From Burkholderiales bacterium (lineage in GTDB: Bacteria > Pseudomonadota > Gammaproteobacteria > Burkholderiales > Burkholderiaceae_C): a DNA stretch of 6,591 nucleotides. The notes beneath the pieces were generated by a model that was not told the DNA's origin, ran no database searches, and was given only the letters and a program-made list of their open reading frames with translations. Every line of letters begins with the position of its first letter. The stretch's first letter is position 1. The position numbers were made by a program, and so were the translations under genes. Positions 1-5,729 of the stretch are shown piece after piece. The stretch covers positions 1-6,591 of the forward strand of contig JAABTC010000103.1 of assembly GCA_011390055.1 (NCBI GenBank). Reading direction: 5' to 3'.

Positions 1-174
1 GGCTGGTAGCCGCTCGAGCAACTCGCGGGCCTGCAGGTGCGCGGTTTCGGGCGACATGTCGGGCGCCACATCCAGGACCAGCAGCGACGCCGCGCACTCA
101 GGGTAAACGTGCTGGGCGACCGTGCGCAATGCCGAAGCGAGCGGCGCATGAGCAATGACGAGTAGACCGGCCAT
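1..174 (-). CDS. PTS mannose/fructose-family EIIA component, N-terminal part (cut by window edge)
   Basis: The first 58 codons are present; the gene runs off the left end. The protein begins MAGLLVIAHAPLASAL, the opening beta strand of the EIIA(Man) fold, with the IAHAPL motif placing the expected phospho-accepting histidine at residue 9. This domain receives phosphate from HPr. In Burkholderiales the homologue is usually part of a regulatory PTS together with HPr and enzyme I rather than a sugar-uptake system; those partners would lie beyond position 1 and are not visible. The ATG at 174 is preceded by a weak GGAAA ribosome-binding sequence. The gene starts 26 bp after the MFS stop codon in the same direction, so co-transcription is likely. 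The DTFG-like second half of the domain is outside the window. Family call is firm; physiological role is inferred. Confidence 0.85.
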   Translation of the reverse strand, partial: MAGLLVIAHAPLASALRTVAQHVYPECAASLLVLDVAPDMSPETAHLQARELLERLPA

Positions 175-200
175 GGTGGGAAGTTTCCGAGACGGCGTGA

Positions 201-1433
201 TTATCGAACCACGGGCGATGTCGCCCGGCCGCGCCAGACAAACCATGCGAACGAGGCGCAGGAAGCGACCAGTAGCAGGCCGAACGTGCTGCGGTAGGCA
301 TCGACCCGTTCGAATCCGACAACAGCGAAGGCATCGAGCACCAGTCCCACGCCCCACTGGACCGAGAACACGCCCAGAAAAATCACCAGGTTGAACGCCG
401 ACAGGACACGGCCTGCGGCGGCCGCCGGAAACGACAGCGCGACCGAAGGTTGACTCAACGACACGCAACTGCACGACACACACCAGGCCGCCCACAGCAA
501 CGGGCCGGCCGCTGGCCCGGCCACCACGATCGATGCGAGCAGCAGCAACGCCAACGGCACCCCGAACGTCATCAAGCGCTCGGCCGAAACGCCCCGCCGG
601 GCCAGGTGCGGCATCACACTGCCCCAGCCGAGAAATGCGACCAGCATGGCCAGGTTGATCTGGAACAGGCCCGCGGCCGCCTCGCTGCTGCTGGCGCCGA
701 CGACATCGGTCAGCCAAGGCCCGGCCCACAGCGCCTGGATGGCGATCAAGCTGCCGTAGACGACAAAAGCCAGAGGCATCAGGCGCACGAAGTGCGGATG
801 ACGAAAGATGTCGACATAGCGCAGGGCCGGGCCAGCATCGACTGGAGCGGCGACGGCCGTGCGTGCCGGTCTGGCGTCGGCCGGCACGCAGCACACGATG
901 CCCAACACCGCACACACCAGCAATCCGGCCAACATGGCGAACAGGCCGCGCCACCCGAGCACCGGCACGATCGCCTGGACCGGCAAGGTGGAAGCCACCA
1001 TGCCGAACGACCCGGTCATCAGCATCCACGAACTCGCCCGCAGCTGACCTGCAGGCGAAAAACGCAAACGGTAGGCCGTCAGCGGCGCCATCAGGCAGGC
1101 CGACACGCCGATACCCGTCAGCGCCCGGGCGGCCAGCAGCCCGCCGAAGCTTGCGGCCAGCGCGAACGATGCACAGGCGACGATCGCGACGCACAAAAAT
1201 CCCAGCAGGACGCGTCGGGGTCCGTAGCGATCCAGCGCATGCCCCAACGGCAGCTGCGTCGAGGCAAAACCCAGGAAGTAGGCCCCCGCCAGCAAGCCCA
1301 GGTCGGCCGCCGACAAGCTGAACTCCGTGCGCAGAACCGGCGCGAGGGTGGCCGTCACGGCACGCAGCAGCGCCGACAGGAAGTACGCGAACGCGAACGC
1401 GGCGAAAAGCAGCACCGCGGCGCGCCTCGCCAC
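201..1433 (-). CDS. Major facilitator superfamily transporter (substrate unknown)
   Basis: A 410-residue inner-membrane protein, almost entirely hydrophobic and of the usual 12-helix MFS size. The motif A signature of the loop between helices 2 and 3 is present as GHALDRYGPRR (about residues 64-74). An RALTGIGVSA stretch (103-112) matches the R-x3-G-x-G pattern of helix 4. A hydrophilic central loop lies at about 184-217, between the two six-helix halves. The open frame extends upstream to 1757, but that part is arginine-rich and overlies the lipoprotein gene, so it is not coding. I chose the GTG at 1433, which has GGAA five bases upstream and sits 16 bp after the preceding stop; a TTG at 1460 would add nine residues. 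Resemblance is to sugar-phosphate/cyanate-permease-like MFS proteins of Burkholderiales, but no substrate can be assigned. It is followed at 26 bp by the PTS EIIA gene. Confidence 0.88.
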   Translation of the reverse strand: MARRAAVLLFAAFAFAYFLSALLRAVTATLAPVLRTEFSLSAADLGLLAGAYFLGFASTQLPLGHALDRYGPRRVLLGFLCVAIVACASFALAASFGGLLAARALTGIGVSACLMAPLTAYRLRFSPAGQLRASSWMLMTGSFGMVASTLPVQAIVPVLGWRGLFAMLAGLLVCAVLGIVCCVPADARPARTAVAAPVDAGPALRYVDIFRHPHFVRLMPLAFVVYGSLIAIQALWAGPWLTDVVGASSSEAAAGLFQINLAMLVAFLGWGSVMPHLARRGVSAERLMTFGVPLALLLLASIVVAGPAAGPLLWAAWCVSCSCVSLSQPSVALSFPAAAAGRVLSAFNLVIFLGVFSVQWGVGLVLDAFAVVGFERVDAYRSTFGLLLVASCASFAWFVWRGRATSPVVR

Positions 1434-1449
1434 CGACGTTCCGAGGCGG

Positions 1450-1974
1450 TCAGTTTGCAAAGTGCAGGCCGCCGAAGAAGGCTTCGCTGGCCTCCATCTC
1501 GACCGAAGGCCCGAGCATCGTGGCCTGGTAGACACGCGTACCCCGAGCGAACACGGCAATCTTTTCTTCGACCCGCCGACCGTCGCCCAACATGCCGGTG
1601 AAGCTTGCGATGCCGGCTTGTGCATTCGGCGTCGACCCAGGCACCTGGAAAGCCGCGCGCACCTGGGGTGGCGCACCGAGGTTGCGTGCCGCCACCGCGT
1701 GGAGTTCGGCCATCGCCGCGCCCACCAGGCCCGGCTGCGCCAGGTCCACAGAGGCAACGGCGAAGACCACGCCGTCGGCGGTGCAAGCGAGCATCGACAT
1801 CTCGACCTCGGAACCCGCCAGAACCAGGCGACGTGCCTGGCTGGCGGGGCGGCATGGCAGCAGCGCCTTCAACGCGGTGTCGGGGATCCGGACTTCGCGC
1901 CAGTCCAGTCGAGGCGAACAAGCCGCAAGCTCGCCCATGAGCACCAGGATGAGGAGGGCGGAGCGGCTCGGCAT
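1450..1974 (-). CDS. Predicted lipoprotein of unknown function
   Basis: A 174-residue protein with a typical lipoprotein signal: MPSR, a hydrophobic core (residues 5-16) and the lipobox L16-A17-A18-C19, so Cys19 should be lipidated after signal peptidase II cleavage. The following residue is Ser, not Asp, which would favour outer-membrane sorting by the Lol rule. The mature part (DWREVRIPDTALKALLPCRP...) has two further cysteines, at the LPCRP and LACTAD motifs, that could form a disulfide. No known domain is recognised. I recall similar small proteins in other Burkholderiales but assign no function. The open frame extends upstream to 2181; the ATG at 1974 is chosen because it gives the clean signal peptide and removes the overlap with rsgA. 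It lies 44 bp after the rsgA-family gene and 16 bp before the MFS gene, all in the same direction. Confidence 0.8.
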   Translation of the reverse strand: MPSRSALLILVLMGELAACSPRLDWREVRIPDTALKALLPCRPASQARRLVLAGSEVEMSMLACTADGVVFAVASVDLAQPGLVGAAMAELHAVAARNLGAPPQVRAAFQVPGSTPNAQAGIASFTGMLGDGRRVEEKIAVFARGTRVYQATMLGPSVEMEASEAFFGGLHFAN

Positions 1975-1980
1975 GCGCGG

Positions 1981-2008
1981 ATTATCCGAGCCCCTGTGAC
2001 CTTGCCGA
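1981..2008 (-). promoter_or_regulatory. Candidate sigma-70-like promoter for the lipoprotein gene, possibly leaderless
   Basis: On the minus strand a GATAAT hexamer (1986-1981, five of six matches to TATAAT) lies 16 bp after TCGGCA (2008-2003, four of six matches to TTGACA), in the 44-bp gap between the rsgA-family and lipoprotein genes. Only six bases separate GATAAT from the ATG at 1974, so a transcript from here would begin at or beside the start codon. The GATAAT also lies inside an 11-base dyad, CGGAT-T-ATCCG. It is a pattern match only and may be chance. Confidence 0.3.
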
Positions 2009-2018
2009 GCCGCGGGCA

Positions 2019-3086
2019 CTAACCGTGGATAGCCCCCCGTCGGCTTGCACGACTTCGGGCTTTCCAAACCCTCAGTTGCTCCCGGCGCTCGAGCGCCGAC
2101 AGCGTGTCGCGCCGCTGTTCGCGCCCGAGCTTCTTGAAGTTGGCCAGACGGTCGGCCTCGACGCCCTCGCGCACGGCGCACCCGGGTTCCGCGCCATGCG
2201 CGCAGTTGCGAAAACGGCAGGCCTGTGCCAGCGTGAGGACGTCATCGAAGCCGGCCCCCGCTGTATCGCTCGCAGGCCGCAAGGTGCGAACCCCGGGTGT
2301 ATCGATGATGCAGGCACCGCAAGGCAGGCGGTGGAGCGATCGAACGGTCGTCGTGTGGCGCCCGCGGCCGTCGCCGATGCGCACCACGCCGGTGTCCTGC
2401 ACCGCAGCGCCGAGCAAGGTGTTGGTCAAGGTCGACTTTCCGGCGCCGCTCGAACCGAGCACCACCAGCGTCTGGCCTTTCGCGAGCCAGGGCGTCAAGT
2501 GCGCGACCGAGTGCGGGTCGCGCGCGTCGACCGGCACGACCTCCAGACCGACGGGCAGTCGCAGTGCCAGCGTCTGCAGGCGACCGGCGAGCATGTGCCC
2601 GCACAAGTCGGCCTTGCTGAGCACGACCACCGGCGCGACGCCGCTGCCCAGAACCAGGGCCAGATAGCGTTCGAGCCGACGCGGGCTGAAATCAGCGTCC
2701 AGTCCCATCACCAGCAGCGCCGTGTCGACGTTGCTGGCAAACACCTGAGGCAGGCCGTGCGTGTCACGACGCGCCAGCAGGGTCTGCGGTGGGATGCGGG
2801 TGTGTGCCCACCAGTCACCGAAGCGGTCGGCCTCGGCCAGCAGCCAGTCGCCGACCGCCAGCGACTCGGCGTCATCGACCAGGCTGCGCTGCAAGCGGGG
2901 CAGCAGGCGCAACGTCAGTTCGGCAACGCCATCGCTGGCCCGCACGGTCTCGCGGTGCACTTCGGTCACGCGCAACGGCGCACCGGGGGTGGTCTGCCAA
3001 GCGGTCGCGATCGACTGCGCCATGGCGGCAGACAAGCCGATCGACCGCAGCCGATCGAAATCCAGTTCCTGCATGTTGATGTCCAT
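2019..3086 (-). CDS. rsgA: RsgA-family circularly permuted GTPase (ribosome small subunit-dependent GTPase A)
   Basis: A 355-residue protein with the reversed GTPase motif order of the RsgA/YjeQ family. G4 comes first as SKAD (157-160; NKxD variant), then G1/P-loop GSSGAGKST (211-219), the RHTTT segment (243-247) and G3 DTPG (262-265). The C-terminal zinc-binding site is complete: Cys290, Cys295, His297 and Cys303 in CRFRNCAHGAEPGC. The N-terminal ~100 residues should form the OB-fold, but their sequence (LDFDRLRSIGLSAAM...) is unlike the canonical betaproteobacterial RsgA and resembles a second, divergent RsgA-like group. The family binds the 30S subunit and couples GTP hydrolysis to late assembly; whether this paralogue does the same is inference. 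Start is the ATG at 3086; an in-frame ATG four codons later is equally possible, and neither has a good ribosome-binding site. The gene follows a 254-bp gap after lipA. Confidence 0.9.
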   Translation of the reverse strand: MDINMQELDFDRLRSIGLSAAMAQSIATAWQTTPGAPLRVTEVHRETVRASDGVAELTLRLLPRLQRSLVDDAESLAVGDWLLAEADRFGDWWAHTRIPPQTLLARRDTHGLPQVFASNVDTALLVMGLDADFSPRRLERYLALVLGSGVAPVVVLSKADLCGHMLAGRLQTLALRLPVGLEVVPVDARDPHSVAHLTPWLAKGQTLVVLGSSGAGKSTLTNTLLGAAVQDTGVVRIGDGRGRHTTTVRSLHRLPCGACIIDTPGVRTLRPASDTAGAGFDDVLTLAQACRFRNCAHGAEPGCAVREGVEADRLANFKKLGREQRRDTLSALERREQLRVWKARSRASRRGAIHG

Positions 3087-3128
3087 CCGAGCATCGAAGC
3101 CGCTGGGCCAAGGCCGAGCGGCGGCAGC

Positions 3129-3184
3129 CTTGCAGCTTGCAAGACGACTCTGGGCAGGGATCGACGCGGCGGCTGGGAGCCGCC
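3129..3184. repeat. Two short perfect inverted repeats upstream of the rsgA-family gene
   Basis: GGCGGCT-GGG-AGCCGCC (3168-3184) is a perfect 7-bp stem with a 3-base loop. CTTGCA-GCT-TGCAAG (3129-3143) is a perfect 6-bp stem with a 3-base loop. On the minus strand the GC-rich stem follows the stop of the 22-codon ORF by 22 bases and could act as a terminator or pause site, but no T-run follows it. The AT-richer one lies 43-57 bases before the rsgA-family start and could instead be an operator or leader structure. Both are short enough to arise by chance in GC-rich DNA. Confidence 0.35.
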
Positions 3185-3206
3185 AAGGCAGGCAGGAGGC
3201 CTGGGT

Positions 3207-3275
3207 TCAGCGGCGCGCAGGCACGGTCGCGGCAGTCCCGAAAGCGAGGGCAAGGGCGATCATGTGGCGTTCCAT
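3207..3275 (-). CDS. Possible 22-residue small protein or leader peptide
   Basis: An ATG-to-TGA ORF of 22 codons in the gap between lipA and the rsgA-family gene. The product begins MERHMIALALAFGTAA and ends VPARR: a short hydrophobic segment with charged ends, like the N-terminal part of a signal peptide or a tiny membrane peptide. Its support is the AAAGGAG sequence six bases upstream, the strongest Shine-Dalgarno match I see in the window. It could be a real small protein, a leader peptide, or the remnant of a longer exported protein whose 3' part is lost; the other two frames downstream show nothing recognisable as a continuation. No homologue is known to me, and length alone gives no statistical support. 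Confidence 0.4.
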   Translation of the reverse strand: MERHMIALALAFGTAATVPARR

Positions 3276-3281
3276 GGGCGT

Positions 3282-3288
3282 CTCCTTT
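3282..3288 (-). promoter_or_regulatory. Strong Shine-Dalgarno sequence for the 22-codon ORF
   Basis: AAAGGAG on the minus strand, six bases before the ATG at 3275, fits the anti-Shine-Dalgarno pairing and spacing well. Most other genes in the window have weak or no such sequence, which makes this one stand out and is the main reason to take the small ORF seriously. Confidence 0.55.
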
Positions 3289-3313
3289 CGGCTGTTCGGT
3301 TGGAGAACGGCCG
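3289..3313. repeat. Interrupted inverted repeat just upstream of the small-ORF ribosome-binding site
   Basis: CGGC-T-GTTC (3289-3297) and GAAC-G-GCCG (3305-3313) are complementary arms around a 7-base loop, with one non-Watson-Crick position (U-G as plus-strand RNA, C-A as minus-strand RNA). It abuts the AAAGGAG sequence and shares two bases with the next hairpin, 3312-3327. It might be an operator, a 5' leader structure or part of a terminator region after lipA. The function is unknown. Confidence 0.35.
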
Positions 3314-3327
3314 CGAGTGTGCTCGCG
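3312..3327 (-). terminator. Candidate stem-loop terminator after lipA
   Basis: CGCGAG-TGTG-CTCGCG is a perfect 6-bp GC-rich stem with a 4-base loop, beginning 13 bases after the lipA stop codon in the minus direction. The sequence after the stem (GCCGTTCTCC) has no proper T-run, so it does not meet the usual intrinsic-terminator standard. It is the best placed candidate for ending the lipB-lipA transcript, and nothing more. Confidence 0.3.
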
Positions 3328-3340
3328 CGGATGCGGACGG

Positions 3341-4309
3341 TCAAGGGGTCGGTGCCAGGCCCGCTGCTTGCGCCTGCTCGTCCGCGTGGTAGCTCGAACG
3401 CACCATCGCACCCACGGCGGCATGCGAGAAGCCCAGGGCGGCGGCCTCGCGCTCGAACATCCTGAACGTGTCGGGATGCACGTAGCGTTGCACCGGCAGG
3501 TGGTGTCCGCTCGGTGCGAGGTACTGGCCCAGGGTGAGCATCTCGATGGCGTGCGCGCGCATGTCGCGCATCGTGGCCAAGATCTCGTCGTCGGTTTCGC
3601 CCAGCCCGACCATCAGGCCACTCTTGGTCGGTACGTCGGGGTGCAGCGCCTTGAACTTCTTCAGCAGGTTCAAGCTGAACGCGTAGTCGCTGCCCGGGCG
3701 CGCCTGCTTGTACAGGCGCGGCACGGTCTCGAGGTTGTGGTTCATCACGTCGGGCGGGGCGGCCTTCAGGATCTCGAGCGCACGGTCGTCGCGGCCGCGG
3801 AAGTCCGGGACCAGCACCTCGATCTGCGTGGCCGGCGAGAGGGCACGCGTCTGCCGGATGCATTCGACGAAATGCGCAGCGCCACCATCGCGAAGGTCGT
3901 CGCGGTCGACGCTGGTGATGACGACGTATTTCAGCTTGAGCGCAGCGATCGTCCTGGCCAGGTTGAACGGCTCCTCGACATCCAGCGGGTCCGGCCGGCC
4001 ATGGCCGACATCGCAGAAGGGGCAGCGCCGCGTGCACTTGTCGCCCATGATCATGAACGTGGCCGTGCCCTTGCCGAAGCACTCGCCGATGTTCGGACAG
4101 CTCGCCTCTTCACACACCGTGTTGAGCCGGTTGGCGCGCAGGATCTGCTTGATCTCGTAGAAGCGCGTGCTGGGCGAGCCTGCCTTCACGCGGATCCAGG
4201 CCGGCTTTTTGAGCACCTCTGCCGGGACGATCTTGATGGGAATGCGCGCGGTCTTGGCCTGCGCCTTCTGCTTGGAGCTCGGATCGTAGGTCGGCGTGTC
4301 GTTGCTCAT
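3341..4309 (-). CDS. lipA: Lipoyl synthase (radical SAM)
   Basis: LipA inserts two sulfur atoms into the octanoyl chain carried on lipoyl domains of 2-oxoacid dehydrogenases and GcvH, the last step of lipoate synthesis, in the cytoplasm. At 322 residues the protein has normal length. Both iron-sulfur sites are intact. The auxiliary cluster site is Cys66, Cys71, Cys77 (C-x4-C-x5-C, in CEEASCPNIGEC). The radical-SAM site is Cys92, Cys96, Cys99 (C-x3-C-x2-C, in CTRRCPFC). The C-terminal RSSYHA (304-309) contains the serine that ligates the auxiliary cluster. The N-terminal extension with KTARIPIKIVP is usual for Burkholderiales. The ATG at 4309 overlaps the lipB stop as ATGA with no visible ribosome-binding site, which suggests translation coupled to lipB. 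The frame is open to the expected end, with no sign of damage. Confidence 0.98.
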   Translation of the reverse strand: MSNDTPTYDPSSKQKAQAKTARIPIKIVPAEVLKKPAWIRVKAGSPSTRFYEIKQILRANRLNTVCEEASCPNIGECFGKGTATFMIMGDKCTRRCPFCDVGHGRPDPLDVEEPFNLARTIAALKLKYVVITSVDRDDLRDGGAAHFVECIRQTRALSPATQIEVLVPDFRGRDDRALEILKAAPPDVMNHNLETVPRLYKQARPGSDYAFSLNLLKKFKALHPDVPTKSGLMVGLGETDDEILATMRDMRAHAIEMLTLGQYLAPSGHHLPVQRYVHPDTFRMFEREAAALGFSHAAVGAMVRSSYHADEQAQAAGLAPTP

Positions 4310-4974
4310 CGGATGAACTGGTTGGCCAGGCGCGCAGCCAGTTGCTCGGCGGCCTCGGCCCAGGTGAGGGTGACACCGAGTCTAGCCAGATCGACGGTCT
4401 GCAGGCCGGGGTAACCGCAAGGGTCGATGCGGTCGAAGGGTGTCAGGTCCATCGCCACGTTCAACGACAGCCCGTGGTAGGTCCGGTGGCGGCTGACCTT
4501 GATGCCCAGCGCGGCAACCTTCGCCAGACCCTGGAATGGGCGCTTCGGGTCGACCGGGCCTGTCCGGATGGCATGCGAAAACGGATCGTCCGCGCGCACG
4601 TAGACGCCCGGCGCGCCGGCAACCCGGTGGCCCGTGATGCCCTGCGCTTGCAGGAATCCGAGCACCGCGGACTCCAGGCGATAGACGTACTCCTTGACGT
4701 AGATGCCGTGGCGCTGGAGATCGACCAGGGGGTAGGCCAGGAGTTGACCCGGCCCGTGGTAGGTCACCTGACCGCCACGGTTGCTCGGCCGCACCGGAAT
4801 GTCGCCAGCGTTGCGCACATGCTCGGCGCGCCCGGCCACGCCGAGCGTGAACACCGGCGCGTGTTCGGCCAGCCACAACTCGTCGGGCGTGTCGTCGTCG
4901 CGGGCCTCGGTGAAGGCCTGCATCGCTTGGGCCGTGGGGGCCCAATCGCAGCGGCCCAGTCGCTTGATCTTCAT
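4306..4974 (-). CDS. lipB: Lipoyl(octanoyl) transferase
   Basis: LipB moves the octanoyl group from octanoyl-ACP to the lysine of lipoyl domains through a thioester on its own cysteine, supplying the substrate of LipA. The 222-residue protein has the family signature RGGQVTYHGPGQ (66-77), the catalytic lysine at Lys152 (GLAKVAALGIKV), HGLSLN (167-172) and the catalytic cysteine at Cys186 (DPCGYPG). The open frame continues upstream to 5088, but the extra 38 residues look unlike the family and would run over the divergent Sel1 gene, so the ATG at 4974 (MKIKRLG) is chosen; its ribosome-binding sequence is weak. Unlike the usual arrangement, the gene does not directly follow ybeD: an opposite-strand gene intervenes, so lipB needs a promoter in 4975-5078 or transcription across the Sel1 gene. 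No convincing promoter is visible there. Confidence 0.96.
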   Translation of the reverse strand: MKIKRLGRCDWAPTAQAMQAFTEARDDDTPDELWLAEHAPVFTLGVAGRAEHVRNAGDIPVRPSNRGGQVTYHGPGQLLAYPLVDLQRHGIYVKEYVYRLESAVLGFLQAQGITGHRVAGAPGVYVRADDPFSHAIRTGPVDPKRPFQGLAKVAALGIKVSRHRTYHGLSLNVAMDLTPFDRIDPCGYPGLQTVDLARLGVTLTWAEAAEQLAARLANQFIR

Positions 4975-5019
4975 GCAGCGCCAGTCTCGCACGTTGAATG
5001 ATCTGCAAGGAATTGATGC

Positions 5020-5038
5020 TTGCGCGCGACGCATGCAA
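5020..5038. promoter_or_regulatory. Imperfect dyad in the lipB / Sel1-gene divergent intergenic region
   Basis: TTGCGCGCG-A-CGCATGCAA is a near-palindrome with seven of nine arm positions paired around one central base. It lies near the middle of the 104-bp gap (4975-5078) that must hold the start signals of both lipB (minus) and the Sel1-repeat gene (plus). Its position would suit an operator serving both genes, but the match is imperfect and no repressor gene is nearby. No good -35/-10 pair was found on either strand of this gap. Confidence 0.25.
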
Positions 5039-5078
5039 ACGGCTGGCGTATCGTCGGTCCATCTTCGACGGGGGGCCC

Positions 5079-5729
5079 ATGCGCGCACAGTTTCTGGCAG
5101 CCATCTTGGCAGTCTTGACGGCCGTGGCGGCCAGCGCGGCCGGCCCCCGAATCGAGGACGCCGTCGCGGCCTACGAGCGTGGTGACCTGGCCGCGGCCCG
5201 CTCGGCCTTCAGTCGCCTTGGGCGCGAAGGCGTGGCGGCGGCGGATTACAACCTCGCGGTGATGCACCTGCGGGGGGAATTGCCGAACGCCAGCAGCCAA
5301 GAGGCGCTGCGACTGATGACGCGCGCCGCCGAGGCCGGTTTCGTGACGGGCCTGTATGGACTGGCGCAGCTGCACGAACTCGGCCAGGCCGGGCTGGCGG
5401 TCGATCTGGTCCAGGCCGCACGCTGGTACCTGCGTGCGGCCGAAGCGGGCAGCGTGGACGCCCAGGTCGCGATCGCCACTGCCCACTACCTGGGGCGGGG
5501 TGCCCCGAAGGATCTGGCCCGCGCCGCACGCTGGTTCCGCCTCGCCGCGCAAGGTGGCGACGTGGGTGCGATGTACCTCTACGCGTCGATGGTCGAGACG
5601 GGCGATGGGGTCGAGCGCGACCTGAACGAGGCGCGCTACTGGTACGCCGCCGCGGCGCGCAATGGCGACGACGCTGCGCCCAGCAAAGTCAGGGAGCTCG
5701 ATGCCCGGCTGGCAGCGCCGTCCACCTGA
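5079..5729 (+). CDS. Exported Sel1-like repeat protein
   Basis: A 216-residue protein and the only gene on the plus strand. It starts with a signal peptide (MRAQFLAAILAVLTAVAASAAG) with likely cleavage after residue 20 or 21 (ASA-A or SAA-G). It has no lipobox, so it should be periplasmic. After a helical AAYERGDLAAA stretch come four Sel1-like repeats at about 54-87 (divergent), 88-124, 125-160 and 161-196. Typical repeat residues are A-x-x-x-L...G-x-G...D-x-x-x-A-x-x-W-x-x-x-A-A-x-x-G, clearest in GAPKDLARAARWFRLAAQGG. These tandem alpha-hairpin repeats usually mediate protein-protein contacts; no partner can be named. The ATG at 5079 is preferred over the frame's upstream ATG at 4998 because it gives the signal peptide and has a G-rich stretch a few bases upstream. 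The gene is divergent from lipB (104-bp gap) and convergent with ybeD with no gap. Confidence 0.9.
   Translation: MRAQFLAAILAVLTAVAASAAGPRIEDAVAAYERGDLAAARSAFSRLGREGVAAADYNLAVMHLRGELPNASSQEALRLMTRAAEAGFVTGLYGLAQLHELGQAGLAVDLVQAARWYLRAAEAGSVDAQVAIATAHYLGRGAPKDLARAARWFRLAAQGGDVGAMYLYASMVETGDGVERDLNEARYWYAAAARNGDDAAPSKVRELDARLAAPST

Noticed and set aside
450..1601. Long plus-strand open frame (383 codons) opposite the MFS and lipoprotein genes
   Set aside because: Its product is dominated by Gln, Arg, His and Gly without any fold-like pattern, as expected from the complement of a GC-rich gene with strong third-position bias; the minus strand carries clear membrane and lipobox features.
1434..1757. 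Upstream extension of the MFS frame (108 codons)
   Set aside because: The added residues are Arg/Trp/Ser-rich and overlap the lipoprotein gene in another frame; the protein begins properly at the GTG at 1433.
2025..3392. 455-codon plus-strand open frame opposite the rsgA-family gene
   Set aside because: Despite its length it is an antisense shadow: low-complexity Arg/Gln/His-rich composition, while the minus strand has every RsgA motif in frame.
3276..4082. Long minus-strand frame joined to the 22-codon ORF through lipA
   Set aside because: The part over lipA is out of frame with LipA and is low-complexity shadow; only the last 22 codons, with their own ribosome-binding sequence, deserve notice.
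3137..4414. 425-codon plus-strand open frame opposite lipA
   Set aside because: The minus-strand LipA frame has both cysteine motifs and normal length; the plus-strand product shows no recognisable domain.
4975..5088. Upstream extension of lipB to an ATG at 5088
   Set aside because: Adds 38 residues not typical of LipB and overlaps the start of the divergent Sel1 gene; the ATG at 4974 gives the family's normal length.
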